Origin: Syntrophomonas sp. DTU019
Lineage (GTDB): Bacteria > Bacillota > Syntrophomonadia > Syntrophomonadales > Syntrophomonadaceae
Assembly: GCA_913757435.1 (NCBI GenBank)
Contig: CAJYDM010000006.1
Coordinates: 62,001-126,000, forward strand
Length of the DNA: 64,000 bases
Reading direction: 5' to 3'
Under the pieces are notes generated by a model. That model saw nothing but the letters and a program-made list of their open reading frames with translations, ran no database searches and was not told the DNA's origin. How positions within the stretch are numbered: position 1 is the stretch's first letter; each line of letters begins with the position of its first letter. Shown here in pieces: positions 8,715 through 18,426 of this stretch. The translations under genes were made by a program, and so were the position numbers.

Positions 8715-10229
8715 TTAATTATTGCCGCCCCTGCCGAAAAAACGATTCAACAGTCGTTTGAGCATTGGTACTTTCTGATCCTGCTGTAGGGCAGACGTTT
8801 CGTGAGCAGGCTGCACGGCTGCAGTTTCTACGCGCACAACTGTATCAATAACCGGTTGGGGAGTACCAGGTTCGGGTCTTTTTCTCTTGGGACGCTCGGT
8901 CTTGGTATTATTAGTGAAGTTTGGGGCCTCGCTGTTAGCGCTAACCGGAGCGGGCTTGCGTTTACGGCGGTGGCGTGGTGGCCTATTCTTGTTTGCAGTG
9001 GAGCGATTTGAAGATGGCACACTTTCCTCAGAAGCGGAACGCGGCTGCCTGATTTTTTGCTGATTAGCCTGTTTCCACTTCTCAGCCTCAGCTCGTTGTT
9101 CCCGCAGATCTCCATCTGAGGGCAGTTCCGCTTCGGGAATCATTACCCCGATGTGTTCTTCGATCTCATACAAGGTCATGATATCTTCCCCGGTTACCAG
9201 GGAGATGGCTTTACCGGAGTGTCCCGCCCGGCCGGTGCGACCGATGCGGTGCACATAACTGTCTTTCTCATTGGGCACATCATAGTTTATCACCAGGCTG
9301 AGCTCATCCACATGGATTCCGCGGGCTGCCACATCGGTGGCTACTAACAAAGGAAAGCCACCGCGCTTAAAGTTGTCTATAGTCTTCATCCGGCGGGTCT
9401 GAGGTATATCCCCATGCAGGGCCATCGAGGCGTAGCCTTTCCTGGCCAAAAACTTCTGTACTTGATCGACCTTGGCCCGGGTATTACAGAATATCATGCA
9501 GCTGTCAGGGCGTTCCATCAGCAGGATGCGGTTCAACTGAGTGTTTTTCTCGTTGTAATTGACCCGGTAATATACCTGTTCAGTGGTTTCCACCGTGCTG
9601 ATGGGTGATTCGATCTCTATGGCAACCGGGTTTCTCATAAAATCGCGACAGATTCTGCCGACCTCAGGAGGTATAGTGGCGGAGAACAACAGGGTCACTC
9701 GCTCCCGGGGCACGGTTTTGATTATTCTTACCACCTGGTCCAAAAATCCCATGTCCAGCATGCGGTCGGCCTCATCCAAAACCAAAAAGCGGATATGTTT
9801 TGTGACTAAATTCCCTTGGCGGATATGGTCATATACCCGGCCCGGTGTACCGGTCACAATCGAGACCCCTTTGTTTAAAGCTTCAATTTCAGTGTTCATG
9901 TTGTGCTGCCCGTAGACCGCGGTGGTCTTATGCTTAACATACTTGGACATAAGTTTGATATCGCGATCAACTTGAACAGCCAGTTCACGGGTAGGGGTTA
10001 GGATAAGCCCTTGGGGCTGCTCAACCGCGGGTTCGGTCAACTGCAGCATGGTTACGCCAAAAACAGCCGTTTTGCCGCTGCCAGTCTTGGCTTTCACAAT
10101 CAAATCTTCTTTGTTTAGAGCGTGGGGGATAGCCTGGCTCTGTATTTCGGTGGGCTCTTCAAAACCCATGGCTTCAAGCGCTTTTAGAAGGGGAGGGGAG
10201 ATACCCAAATCCACAAAACTAGTTTTCAT
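8715..10229 (-). CDS. DEAD-box ATP-dependent RNA helicase
   Basis: A 504-residue DEAD-box helicase of the CshA/DeaD type, which unwinds RNA duplexes in ribosome assembly and mRNA turnover. Motifs in order: Q motif (PTEIQSQAIP), Walker A AKTGSGKT, PTRELAVQ, TGTPGR, DEADRMLD, SAT, then the second RecA lobe with RGIHVDELSLVINYD and HRIGRTGRAG. The last 130 residues are basic and disordered (PPRHRRKRKP), as in RNA-binding tails. I prefer the ATG at 10229 (MKTSFVDLG) over frame starts up to 10307, because family proteins begin this way; no start has a strong ribosome binding site. Confidence 0.93.
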   Translation of the reverse strand: MKTSFVDLGISPPLLKALEAMGFEEPTEIQSQAIPHALNKEDLIVKAKTGSGKTAVFGVTMLQLTEPAVEQPQGLILTPTRELAVQVDRDIKLMSKYVKHKTTAVYGQHNMNTEIEALNKGVSIVTGTPGRVYDHIRQGNLVTKHIRFLVLDEADRMLDMGFLDQVVRIIKTVPRERVTLLFSATIPPEVGRICRDFMRNPVAIEIESPISTVETTEQVYYRVNYNEKNTQLNRILLMERPDSCMIFCNTRAKVDQVQKFLARKGYASMALHGDIPQTRRMKTIDNFKRGGFPLLVATDVAARGIHVDELSLVINYDVPNEKDSYVHRIGRTGRAGHSGKAISLVTGEDIMTLYEIEEHIGVMIPEAELPSDGDLREQRAEAEKWKQANQQKIRQPRSASEESVPSSNRSTANKNRPPRHRRKRKPAPVSANSEAPNFTNNTKTERPKRKRPEPGTPQPVIDTVVRVETAAVQPAHETSALQQDQKVPMLKRLLNRFFGRGGNN

Positions 10230-10645
10230 GCTCGATACTTCTTTCATTTTGGTGTTTTGAACAGGATTATTTCCTTGTCCGAAGAATAAAAACAGCATAG
10301 GATACAATTAGTAGCCGCTTTGGGCAATAATTGACATAGCGGGGTGTTTATAATAATTCTGGCAAATCACATAAAACCAGCACTTTATCTATATTGCCAT
10401 ACGACTGACCGTCAGTCAACATCCCCGGTTCGAGCCGGTTTGTACTGGGGAGCAGGAACGCTGTCATTATGATGGGTAAGGCATCGAAGGAGGCGACTAC
10501 TGAGGAAAAAACACCGATTCCTGTCTAAATTATGTTTTCTTATGTGAGTTGGGCTATAATCATTGCATGGGACTGATAATTACAGCGAGATTGTCAGTAA
10601 TCAGAAGGAGAATCATGGTATAACTGATCGAAAGGGGTAGAGGAC
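10230..10645. other. Divergent regulatory region
   Basis: About 415 bases between the helicase gene and the ABC importer. It holds the 10403-10417 palindrome, a TTGACA at 10331 followed by AT-rich sequence, and a TATAAT at 10555-10560 that could be the -10 of the importer operon (no good -35 at 17 bases). No gene is seen. Confidence 0.5.
10403..10417. promoter_or_regulatory. Perfect palindrome, candidate operator
   Basis: GACTGAC-C-GTCAGTC, seven-base arms around one central base. The TGAC/GTCA arms resemble TetR-family operators. It lies between divergent transcription units, 230 bases upstream of the ABC importer. Confidence 0.5.
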
Positions 10646-12136
10646 TTGAGAAAGAGAATCGCTTTCTTGTTGATTGTGGTGCTAATGCTGGGTAACCTGA
10701 CAGGTTGCACCAAGACTGAACCGGTTCAAGATGTTTTAAGAGTGGCTTATTCCACTGATCCACAAGGTCTTGACCCGCAAAAAACTGCAGCGGTGGCTAC
10801 GTTTAATATTACTGGCAGTATTTATGACACACTGTTGGCCATAACCCCTGATTGGAAAATTGAAAACCGTCTAGCTGAAGACTATACCATTTCTCCGGAC
10901 GGTATGGAAATAACCTTCAACCTGAAAAAAGGCGTAAAATTCCACAATGGCAGGGAAATGAAAGCTGAGGACGTCAAGTATAGTTTCGACCGTTTGAAGG
11001 GCGAGGGCAGTCCCAAGGCCGGAGACTACAAGAACATTACCAAGATCGAAGTAACCGGCGACTACAGCGTGAAATTCACCACCGCTAATCTGGATGTAGA
11101 ACTGGTCAAGGCCTTTACCTATCCTTGGACAGCTATTGTCCCGGCTGAGGCGGCTGATACCTTGCAGACCAATCCGATAGGCACCGGGGCTTATAAATTC
11201 GTAGAGTGGATACCCCAGCAACAGGTGATTCTGACTAGAAACGATGACTACTTCGGAGAAAAAGCCAAGATCAAAGACCTGGGCTTCGTGCTCATCCCTG
11301 ATGCTACTTCTCAGTTTGCCGCCCTGCAGGTTGGAGACATCCATATTACTGAAATAACCGGTAATCAGGTCAAGAGCCTGGAGCAGAGCGCCAACCTCAA
11401 GGTGTATACCGAGCCTATGAACGCAGTTCAGATTCTGGCATTGAATAACAATAATAAGGCATTATCCGACATCCGGGTGAGACAGGCCATTGCCAAGGCC
11501 ATCAATAAGGATGCCTTGATTGAAACCGTGGTGTGGGGATACGGCGATAAGGTCGGAGCCCATCTGCCGATTAATTACCCGGATTATGTTGATACTAACA
11601 ATGTAATGCCCTACGATCCCGAGGGGGCCAAAAACCTGCTGGCTGAAGCCGGTTACGCCAATGGCTTAAAATTGGAACTGATCCTGCCCAAGAGCTATCA
11701 GATACATGTTGATGCAGGACAGATCATAGCCGACCAACTGAGCAAGATAGGCATCACCACCGATATCAAAATCATCGAATGGGGGCAGTGGCTGGCTGAT
11801 GTCTACAATGGTAAGCAATATGAAATGACCGTAGTGGCTCTGTCCGGACGTCTAGATTCTTACTACTTCTTGAAGCGTTATCATTCCCAGAGTAAGGATT
11901 TCATTAGCATTCCTACTGGTGATATCGACCAACTTCTGGAACAGTCGGTAAAAGAAAGGGATGCTGCCAAGAGGCAGGAAATCTTCAAACAGATCCAGCA
12001 GACCCTGGCGGAAAAGGTTCCGGTGGTGTATATCCAAACCCCTCATAAGACCTTTGGGCTGGCTAAAAATGTCGAGGGTTTCAGGATTTACCCCATAGAC
12101 ATTTACGAGTATAAGAATGTATACTTCGCTAAGTAA
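10646..12136 (+). CDS. ABC transporter substrate-binding lipoprotein (SBP family 5)
   Basis: A 496-residue extracellular solute-binding protein of family 5 (dipeptide, oligopeptide or nickel type). A signal peptide ends in the lipobox LTGC near residue 21, so it is a lipoprotein on the outer face of the membrane. Family marks include DPQGLDPQKT, VKFHNGREMKAEDVKYSFDR and VRQAIAKAINKDALI. The start is TTG 10646 behind a G-rich AGAGGA ribosome site. It is the first gene of a five-gene importer operon. Peptide or metal-complex uptake cannot be separated from sequence alone. Confidence 0.92.
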   Translation: MRKRIAFLLIVVLMLGNLTGCTKTEPVQDVLRVAYSTDPQGLDPQKTAAVATFNITGSIYDTLLAITPDWKIENRLAEDYTISPDGMEITFNLKKGVKFHNGREMKAEDVKYSFDRLKGEGSPKAGDYKNITKIEVTGDYSVKFTTANLDVELVKAFTYPWTAIVPAEAADTLQTNPIGTGAYKFVEWIPQQQVILTRNDDYFGEKAKIKDLGFVLIPDATSQFAALQVGDIHITEITGNQVKSLEQSANLKVYTEPMNAVQILALNNNNKALSDIRVRQAIAKAINKDALIETVVWGYGDKVGAHLPINYPDYVDTNNVMPYDPEGAKNLLAEAGYANGLKLELILPKSYQIHVDAGQIIADQLSKIGITTDIKIIEWGQWLADVYNGKQYEMTVVALSGRLDSYYFLKRYHSQSKDFISIPTGDIDQLLEQSVKERDAAKRQEIFKQIQQTLAEKVPVVYIQTPHKTFGLAKNVEGFRIYPIDIYEYKNVYFAK

Positions 12137-12169
12137 TCAATCGGAATCTTAAGCTGCGAGGCAGAGCCG

Positions 12170-13126
12170 ATGTTCGGATACATTTACAAAAGAACCTCCC
12201 ATGCAATCGAAGTGCTGCTTATCGTGTCCATAATTACTTTTGCGGTGCTGCAGTGGATACCCGGGGACGCAGCTCAGCTTATACTGGGTGCTGAGGCCAC
12301 CCCCGAGAAGGTAGCCGCCCTGCGCACCGCTATGGGGCTGGACCGGCCCTGGTATATTCAATACTGGGATTGGCTCAAGGGACTATTCCAACTTGATCTG
12401 GGCCGGTCATATCTATTCGGACAGGAAGTAGTAACACTGATTCAACAGAGACTGCCGGTGACTATGTCGCTGGCAGCTTTTTCCATGATTCTGGCTTCCG
12501 TTACGGCAATAATCCTAGGTTCAATGGCTGCCATTAAAAAGAACACCACAGTCGATTATATCTCTACCAGCCTGATGCAGTTGGGCTCGTCGGTTCCGGC
12601 CTTCTGGCTGGGCATGTTGTTCATAGTCTACTTTGGCCTGGAATTGAAATGGTTTCCGGTGGCCGGATATGTATCCCCAGACCACGGGCTGGGACCTTAT
12701 TTACACAGTATCGCGTTGCCCAGCATCGTCCTCGCTATTGGAGAAGTTGGTATGCTGTTAAGAACGGTCAGGACTTCTATGCTGGATTCGCTGAGCCAGG
12801 ACTTTATGGATATGGCCAAGGCTAAAGGTCTGGCCAGTTCAACCATGTATTTAAAATATGCACTGCGCAGTGCCATGATAGCCCCCATCAATGTAATGGG
12901 GCTGCAGTTTGCCAAGATGGTCGGCGGCACTGTGGTCGTGGAATCTGTTTTCGGCCTGCCAGGGGTGGGCCGATTGGTTTTGGTAGCGGTAGAGCAGAGG
13001 GATATATTTCTTTTTCAGGGATTGGTTATGTTCATAACCATGCTGGTCATTCTGATTTCGCTCTTGGTTGACATCGCGGTGATGTTTATCAACCCGCGTA
13101 TCAGGATAGAAATGCAAGGCGAGTGA
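12170..13126 (+). CDS. ABC transporter permease, DppB/NikB type
   Basis: A 318-residue inner-membrane permease with about six helices. The N-terminal VLQWIPGDAAQLILG and ALRTAMGLDRPWYIQYWDWL are DppB/OppB signatures. The ABC-coupling loop is seen in DSLSQDFMDMAKAKGL. It pairs with the next permease to form the translocation pore of the importer. It begins 34 bases after the binding protein and ends 5 bases before the next gene, so they are co-transcribed. Confidence 0.93.
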   Translation: MFGYIYKRTSHAIEVLLIVSIITFAVLQWIPGDAAQLILGAEATPEKVAALRTAMGLDRPWYIQYWDWLKGLFQLDLGRSYLFGQEVVTLIQQRLPVTMSLAAFSMILASVTAIILGSMAAIKKNTTVDYISTSLMQLGSSVPAFWLGMLFIVYFGLELKWFPVAGYVSPDHGLGPYLHSIALPSIVLAIGEVGMLLRTVRTSMLDSLSQDFMDMAKAKGLASSTMYLKYALRSAMIAPINVMGLQFAKMVGGTVVVESVFGLPGVGRLVLVAVEQRDIFLFQGLVMFITMLVILISLLVDIAVMFINPRIRIEMQGE

Positions 13127-13130
13127 TACT

Positions 13131-13967
13131 ATGGCGGCTAACAGAAGGAGAATTCAAGAGCGATTCCAACTTATTGGGGGATCAGTGTTGACCGCCCTGG
13201 TGGTCTTACTCTGTCTTTTGTCCTTCGTGTGGGTCCCGCATGATCCGAATGCCATGCAGCTATCTATGAGGTTCATTGGACCCGGCGAGAATCCTCAATT
13301 TATATTGGGAACCGATTATTTCGGCCGGGACATATTGAGCCGCATTATATATGGTTCCCGCAGCATATTGCTGGTCTGTGTGCTGGCAGTGACGGCCGGC
13401 TCGGTTATCGGATCTCTTTTAGGGGCGATCGCCGGTATAGTCAAGAAGGGTCCCATATCAGGATTGATAATGCGTTCTATCGATGGTCTGATGGCTTTTC
13501 CCGGCATTCTATTGGCGATGATGATGGTGGCTGCGGTAGGTAAAGGCAGGGAGGGTGCCATTGTGGCAATCAGCGTCTTCATGATCCCCCCGTTTGCCAG
13601 GCTGGTCTATTCACTGATTTTGGACAGTGAGAATTCGCTTTTCATTAAGGCTGCCCGCAGCTATAACATCAGCAAGACACGTTTGTTGCGCAAGCATTAT
13701 CTGCCCCTGCTCTTGCCCCGGCTGATAACCTTGTTTACTGCTTGTATCGGCTCAGCCATCATGATCGAAACCTCGCTGTCATTCCTGGGCCTGGGGATAC
13801 AACCTCCTAATGCCAGTTGGGGACTTATGCTGAATGAGGCCAGGCAGCATTTCCTGCAGTTTCCTTATTTGGCCATGGCACCAGGCATCGCCATCGCGCT
13901 TTCGGTTCTGGGTTTCAACCTTTTAGGGGACGGGCTCAATGATGCCTTGAGCAGAAGGAGGTCCTGA
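13131..13967 (+). CDS. ABC transporter permease, DppC/NikC type
   Basis: A 278-residue permease partner. After an N-terminal helix, LGTDYFGRDILSRIIYGSR is the DppC/OppC signature. The coupling helix lies in FIKAARSYNISKTRLLRKH (the EAA-like loop), and TSLSFLGLGIQPPNASWG is another family mark. The ATG at 13131 follows the previous stop by a few bases. It functions in the membrane as half of the channel. Confidence 0.93.
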   Translation: MAANRRRIQERFQLIGGSVLTALVVLLCLLSFVWVPHDPNAMQLSMRFIGPGENPQFILGTDYFGRDILSRIIYGSRSILLVCVLAVTAGSVIGSLLGAIAGIVKKGPISGLIMRSIDGLMAFPGILLAMMMVAAVGKGREGAIVAISVFMIPPFARLVYSLILDSENSLFIKAARSYNISKTRLLRKHYLPLLLPRLITLFTACIGSAIMIETSLSFLGLGIQPPNASWGLMLNEARQHFLQFPYLAMAPGIAIALSVLGFNLLGDGLNDALSRRRS

Positions 13968-13973
13968 TATTCC

Positions 13974-14933
13974 ATGTCCGCAGAAAAGGCCATCGATATT
14001 AAGAATCTTACCATCACAACTCAGGGGGGGCGCACCCTGGTGGATAACATCTCCCTGCATCTGAACAAAGGAGAAATTCTGGGGGTGGTGGGCGAATCGG
14101 GCAGCGGCAAAACCCTAACCGCGAAGACTATAATGAATCTGCTGCCGGAAAACCTGGTGTGCAAGGCCCAAAGTTTCTGCGTTCTGGGTGCTGATTATCT
14201 TACTATGGAAAAAAAGGCAAAAAAGGCCCTGGTAGGGTCCAAAGTTGGCTATGTGCCACAGAATACCGGCTCTTATCTGCACCCTATGATAAAAATCAAG
14301 GATCAGATCGCTGACGGTTACTTGCTATACACCAAAAACAACCTGGAGGAAGCCTTGCAAAGGGCCAGGCGTTTGGTAAGCGCGGTCGGCATCCGCGATA
14401 CCGAGAGGCTTTTGAAATCATACCCCTGGCAGCTCAGCGGAGGCATGCGCCAGCGGGTAAACATCGCCATGTCACTGATGAACAAGCCCCGCCTTATTGT
14501 GGCCGATGAGCCCACCACCGCTTTAGACAGCACCGTACAGATGCAGGTGGTGGATTTATTAAAAGCGGTCAACGCCCAGCATGAGACCCCGGTTTTAATG
14601 ATTTCCCACGATCTGGGCCTGGTCAAATATTACTGCCAGCGCATCGTAGTTATGTATGCCGGGCAGATAATGGAAGAGGCTCCGGTAGATGAGGTTTTCG
14701 CCAATCCTAAGCACCCTTATACCCGAGCACTAATAAAAGTGATACCCTCGCTGAATATGAAAAAAGGGGAACGACTAGCAGAGATACCTGGGCAGATCAC
14801 AGCCAAGCGCAGTGCCGGCCCGGGCTGTGTTTTTAAAGAAAGATGCAGCTATTGCCAATCGGCCTGCGAACGTGATATTGAAGTGAAAAAGGTTAATGAT
14901 AAACATTTTTACCGTTGCGCACTAGACTTATGA
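13974..14933 (+). CDS. ABC transporter ATPase, DppD/OppD type
   Basis: A 319-residue ATP-binding subunit. It has Walker A GESGSGKT near residue 40, signature LSGGMRQRV, Walker B LIVADEPTTALD and the H-loop ISHDLG. The C-terminal oligopeptide-transporter extension has clustered cysteines (CVFKERCSYCQSACERD, then C near the end). In this family these are suggested to bind an iron-sulfur cluster or metal. It powers the importer with the second ATPase. Confidence 0.93.
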   Translation: MSAEKAIDIKNLTITTQGGRTLVDNISLHLNKGEILGVVGESGSGKTLTAKTIMNLLPENLVCKAQSFCVLGADYLTMEKKAKKALVGSKVGYVPQNTGSYLHPMIKIKDQIADGYLLYTKNNLEEALQRARRLVSAVGIRDTERLLKSYPWQLSGGMRQRVNIAMSLMNKPRLIVADEPTTALDSTVQMQVVDLLKAVNAQHETPVLMISHDLGLVKYYCQRIVVMYAGQIMEEAPVDEVFANPKHPYTRALIKVIPSLNMKKGERLAEIPGQITAKRSAGPGCVFKERCSYCQSACERDIEVKKVNDKHFYRCALDL

Positions 14934-14949
14934 AAGTGAGAGAACGTCC

Positions 14950-15756
14950 ATGGCTATTGAAACCCGCCATCACCTTCTGTACGGGGAGGACATAAGCAAG
15001 CAGTTCGTGGTGGAACGATGGCCTTTGATCGGCAAACCGAGAAAGCAATTCACTGCCTTAGAGAAGGTGTCGTTCTATATCGATGAGGCTGAGACCGTAG
15101 GTCTGGTAGGTGAATCAGGCAGCGGCAAGAGCACTCTGGGAGAGATCCTGGGAGGATTGCGTCTCTGCTCCGGAGGGTCGGTGTATTATAAGGGTTTAAA
15201 TATCAGGGAAATGAACCCTACACAGTTTCAGGCTTTTCGTCGCAATGTGCAATTTATCTTTCAGGATCCCAAAGGTTCGATGCATCCCCATTTTAAAATC
15301 CGGGAAGTCATCGGCGAACCTCTGAAAACCCTGCGCCTCTGCTGTGACAGTAATGCAATGTCCCGGTTGGTAGAAGCAATGATCGCTCAGGTGGGTCTGG
15401 AGACGGATACCGCCGACAAATATCCCGGGCAGCTGAGTGGGGGCCAGTGCCAGCGGGTGGCCATCGCCCGTGCTCTGGTGGTTAATCCTCAGATAATAAT
15501 ATGTGACGAAGCGGTCTCTGCCCTGGATGTATCGGTACAAGCCCAGATTCTCAATCTGCTCAAGGATGTGCAGAAACAGCACCGTATCGCTTATATCTTC
15601 ATTTCCCATGACATCGGGGTGGTCAACTATATGGCAGACCGCATAGTGGTCATGAATCGCGGCAAGATAGTAGAAACCGGCACAGCTCAACAGGTATTCA
15701 TGAATCCGGTCGACCCCTATACTCAAAAATTGGTGGCCAGCTCATTCGCCAGTTAA
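14950..15756 (+). CDS. ABC transporter ATPase, DppF/OppF type
   Basis: A 268-residue ATPase, last gene of the importer operon. It has Walker A GESGSGKST near residue 57, the FQDPKGSMHP segment typical of OppF/DppF, signature LSGGQCQRV, Walker B IIICDEAVSALD and H-loop ISHDIG. It is shorter than OppD and lacks the long Cys-rich extension. A weak stem at 15774-15790 after the stop may end the operon. Confidence 0.92.
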   Translation: MAIETRHHLLYGEDISKQFVVERWPLIGKPRKQFTALEKVSFYIDEAETVGLVGESGSGKSTLGEILGGLRLCSGGSVYYKGLNIREMNPTQFQAFRRNVQFIFQDPKGSMHPHFKIREVIGEPLKTLRLCCDSNAMSRLVEAMIAQVGLETDTADKYPGQLSGGQCQRVAIARALVVNPQIIICDEAVSALDVSVQAQILNLLKDVQKQHRIAYIFISHDIGVVNYMADRIVVMNRGKIVETGTAQQVFMNPVDPYTQKLVASSFAS

Positions 15757-15796
15757 AAGTAATAGCCGTATTCCGCTCGGGAATAGTCTCGGGCGT

Positions 15797-16135
15797 TTAT
15801 TTTTTTCTGCGCCATTTGCTGATGGCGTAGGAACTGAAACATGCTGCAGTCACTATCAACAGGGCATAAATGATATTTAGATATTGGCTTTCATTGACCA
15901 TGTATAGCATCAAAATAATTACACCGGGCAATCCCAAAATTATGCCCCACCAACCTGAATAGCGCGGCTGCCAGTAGCCCCACACTATACCCAGCACAGC
16001 ATAAACCATCAAGATAATAAGAATTGTTACTAAACGTTCACCTAATGTACCATCAGCAAAAACCGACACAAAAACCCCGAATATTCCAATCATTACCCCT
16101 GTTGCCAGGGCCAGCCACAGGCTTAGGTTCTTCAT
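15797..16135 (-). CDS. Small four-helix membrane protein, unknown function
   Basis: A 112-residue protein made almost entirely of four hydrophobic helices with a basic C-terminus (SKWRRKK). I do not recognise a family. The start is set at ATG 16135 because GGGAGGA lies 4-5 bases upstream; the frame itself extends to 16189. It is convergent with the ABC importer operon. Confidence 0.7.
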   Translation of the reverse strand: MKNLSLWLALATGVMIGIFGVFVSVFADGTLGERLVTILIILMVYAVLGIVWGYWQPRYSGWWGIILGLPGVIILMLYMVNESQYLNIIYALLIVTAACFSSYAISKWRRKK

Positions 16136-16363
16136 TGTCCTCCCTCTATTCACACCTATTTTATAGAATAATATTAACATAGTAGACAAATGGGCATTAA
16201 GGACATTTATGAATTATCCCGCTGTTAAAGGACGCATTCAAGAGAAATAACGTTGTCATTAAGGGAAATTAGTCCTAATTTGAATAGTATAACAAAACTA
16301 TGTACCAGATAGTCCTAATATGGTAAAATATTTTCAGCAAATTCGGATGCAGAGGAGGTTGAA

Positions 16364-17665
16364 GTGATGCCGGATGATATCGCTGCCTTCAATGAAGCAG
16401 AGATCAAAGCCAATAATGAAGAGGTAACCCCCCTGTATGATCAGGGCCCATCTGATCTGCTCCAGGTGGTGAGCCCGGACTTCGATCAGTTAAGGGCTAA
16501 TGTAGAAGCCCTTACCATAGTATCAGAATTGCGCCGTCAAATAATCGGAGGCATCAGTGAAGATGATGTTAAACAGTGTATTAACACCATTCAACATCAT
16601 TATCAGGGTGCTGAAAAAACCCTATTAGACAAGATAGAGGCACTCGAATCAAATAAACGCAAGCTTATCCGTGAACTCGAATTGCTCAGACAGGAATCTG
16701 ATAGGGAAAAAGCGGTGCTTCAAGACCAACTCGATAAAGCCATGATGGACCTCAGTAAATACAAGAGCCGCTGTGATGAGGCGGAAGCAGAGTATTTGGC
16801 CATTGACGATAAATATGCGGCGGAAATCGAACGGTTGGATAGTGACAGAAACCACTTAAAGGTTCGATGCAGCGAATTGAGCCGGCAGGTGGAAGAGTTA
16901 GAAGAACACAGCAAACAACTCGCTGAAGAAAAGCTGGATTTAGAAAACAAGCACCGCACCCAGAAGTTTCGTATTGCGGTCCTGGAGCAAGAGATTAGCC
17001 TTTCAAAGAGCGAACTGGACGAACGCATTAAACAGTGTGAGGAATTAAAGCAACACAACAGCGAACTGGTACAGTCCCTGGAGGATTATGAAGGCAGAGC
17101 CGACAAGGAGATAAGAGCCAAGCGGATTGAACTGGCCAATAGTCTGGAAATGCGGGAAATGCTCGAGGCCAGGGTTGAAGACCTGCAGGAACAATTAGCG
17201 CTCAGTAAAAAAAGAGCAGACGAACTGTATCAAGCCTATCAGGAAATGGAACGCAAGGTTCAGCTTTTGGAAAGGCAGAATGCTGAACATACCAAACCGA
17301 TAAGTTATAAGGTGGAAATTGAGGCCATATACAACCAACTCAACTCCCTGAATGAACAATTGATCGCAAATGAAACCCTGCAACGGGAACTGGATATCGA
17401 AAGAAAGCGGGCAGATGAAGCCGAACAAGATCTGGCTGAACTGGTCGAATGCGTGGCCGAATTAAAAAACCGGCTTTATGCTGATCAGATTCAACTAGAG
17501 GGATATTTCATGCATCTTGAAGAGAAACAAAAAGAAGTGCAAAACGATGTTGACGAATTCCGTTCCAATCTAAAGAAATTCTGCGGTGACACCGGAGAAG
17601 AAATAAACGGTTTGTATGAGACGGTTAAAACCCGCTATGATCTTTTGAAGAAAGCCAGCAGTTAG
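16364..17665 (+). CDS. Long coiled-coil protein, unknown function
   Basis: A 433-residue, highly charged protein. About 90 N-terminal residues are mixed; residues about 85-400 are continuous heptad-rich coiled coil, with many Glu, Lys and Leu and no Pro, interrupted near residue 310. There is no signal peptide, membrane helix or enzymatic motif, so a cytoplasmic structural or scaffold role is plausible but unproven. Translation starts at GTG 16364 or the adjacent ATG 16367, behind GAGGAGG. It is a single-gene unit with a terminator at 17760. Confidence 0.75.
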   Translation: MMPDDIAAFNEAEIKANNEEVTPLYDQGPSDLLQVVSPDFDQLRANVEALTIVSELRRQIIGGISEDDVKQCINTIQHHYQGAEKTLLDKIEALESNKRKLIRELELLRQESDREKAVLQDQLDKAMMDLSKYKSRCDEAEAEYLAIDDKYAAEIERLDSDRNHLKVRCSELSRQVEELEEHSKQLAEEKLDLENKHRTQKFRIAVLEQEISLSKSELDERIKQCEELKQHNSELVQSLEDYEGRADKEIRAKRIELANSLEMREMLEARVEDLQEQLALSKKRADELYQAYQEMERKVQLLERQNAEHTKPISYKVEIEAIYNQLNSLNEQLIANETLQRELDIERKRADEAEQDLAELVECVAELKNRLYADQIQLEGYFMHLEEKQKEVQNDVDEFRSNLKKFCGDTGEEINGLYETVKTRYDLLKKASS

Positions 17666-17757
17666 CAGCGTGGACCTGGTAAACCAAGCTAAGATGCCAA
17701 TTGGGATGAATGGCAATAAGTTTATATTATATAAAAGTTGAATACCTAAAAAGTATG

Positions 17758-17793
17758 ATAAGGCCTTTCGCTGGAGGGGCCTTTTCCATTTTT
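17758..17793 (+). terminator. Rho-independent terminator after coiled-coil gene
   Basis: AAGGCC at 17760-17765 pairs with GGCCTT at 17778-17783, followed by a T-rich run. Confidence 0.8.
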
Positions 17794-17958
17794 CGAAAAG
17801 TCCAATAAACAGACTCAGCTGTTGGGGTTGATGTATCAGCCGCTGCCAGTCCTATTATATAATGAGTAGTAGGTAAAAAGCGAAAACTCACTCCTTCCAA
17901 TGCGTACTACAATAAGACTAATGAGCGGGAGGCCTTAGCTCACAGGAGATAAAAATTT

Positions 17959-18426
17959 ATGAAGAGTGTGTATTATTATCAAACCGACCTCGGCATAATA
18001 GGCATCGCTGATGACGGTGAAGCTATAACCGAGGTTTTTTTTGCCAATGATGAGTCTCAGGACGATACGCCTCAAAAGGAAACCAGGCTGATACAACAGG
18101 CCGCAAGGCAGCTGATTGAATACCTAAAAGGCCAGCGGCGGAAATTTGACTTACCGCTGCGACTGATGGGCACAGAGATGCAGCAAGAAGTGTGGCAGGC
18201 GCTCTTAACCATCCCTTATGGGCAGACTCGTAGTTATAAACAGATCGCTGAACAAATCGGCAGGCCGAGAGCATACCGGGCAGTCGGCATGGCCAATAAC
18301 CGCAATCCGGTCGCCATCATAGTGCCCTGCCATCGGGTAATTGGAGCTGATGGCAGCCTGGTCGGATATGGCGGCGGTCTGCATATTAAAGAACATCTGC
18401 TAAAATTGGAGCGGCATCACTTGTAA
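17959..18426 (+). CDS. ogt: Methylated-DNA--protein-cysteine methyltransferase
   Basis: A 155-residue suicide DNA repair protein that moves the alkyl group from O6-alkylguanine to its own cysteine. The active site is the canonical IIVPCHRVIG near residue 117, with the preceding helix-turn-helix in SYKQIAEQIGRPRAYRAVGMANNRNP and the Gly-rich GYGGGLHIKEHLLKLE at the end. Length matches Ogt-type single-protein forms with an N-terminal RNase-like domain. The ATG at 17959 has AGGAG about 8 bases upstream. Confidence 0.95.
   Translation: MKSVYYYQTDLGIIGIADDGEAITEVFFANDESQDDTPQKETRLIQQAARQLIEYLKGQRRKFDLPLRLMGTEMQQEVWQALLTIPYGQTRSYKQIAEQIGRPRAYRAVGMANNRNPVAIIVPCHRVIGADGSLVGYGGGLHIKEHLLKLERHHL

Noticed and set aside
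10420-10445. tRNA-like GGTTCGAGCC
   Set aside because: A T-loop-like string occurs, but no acceptor stem, anticodon arm or CCA-like end can be formed around it; it is a short inverted repeat.
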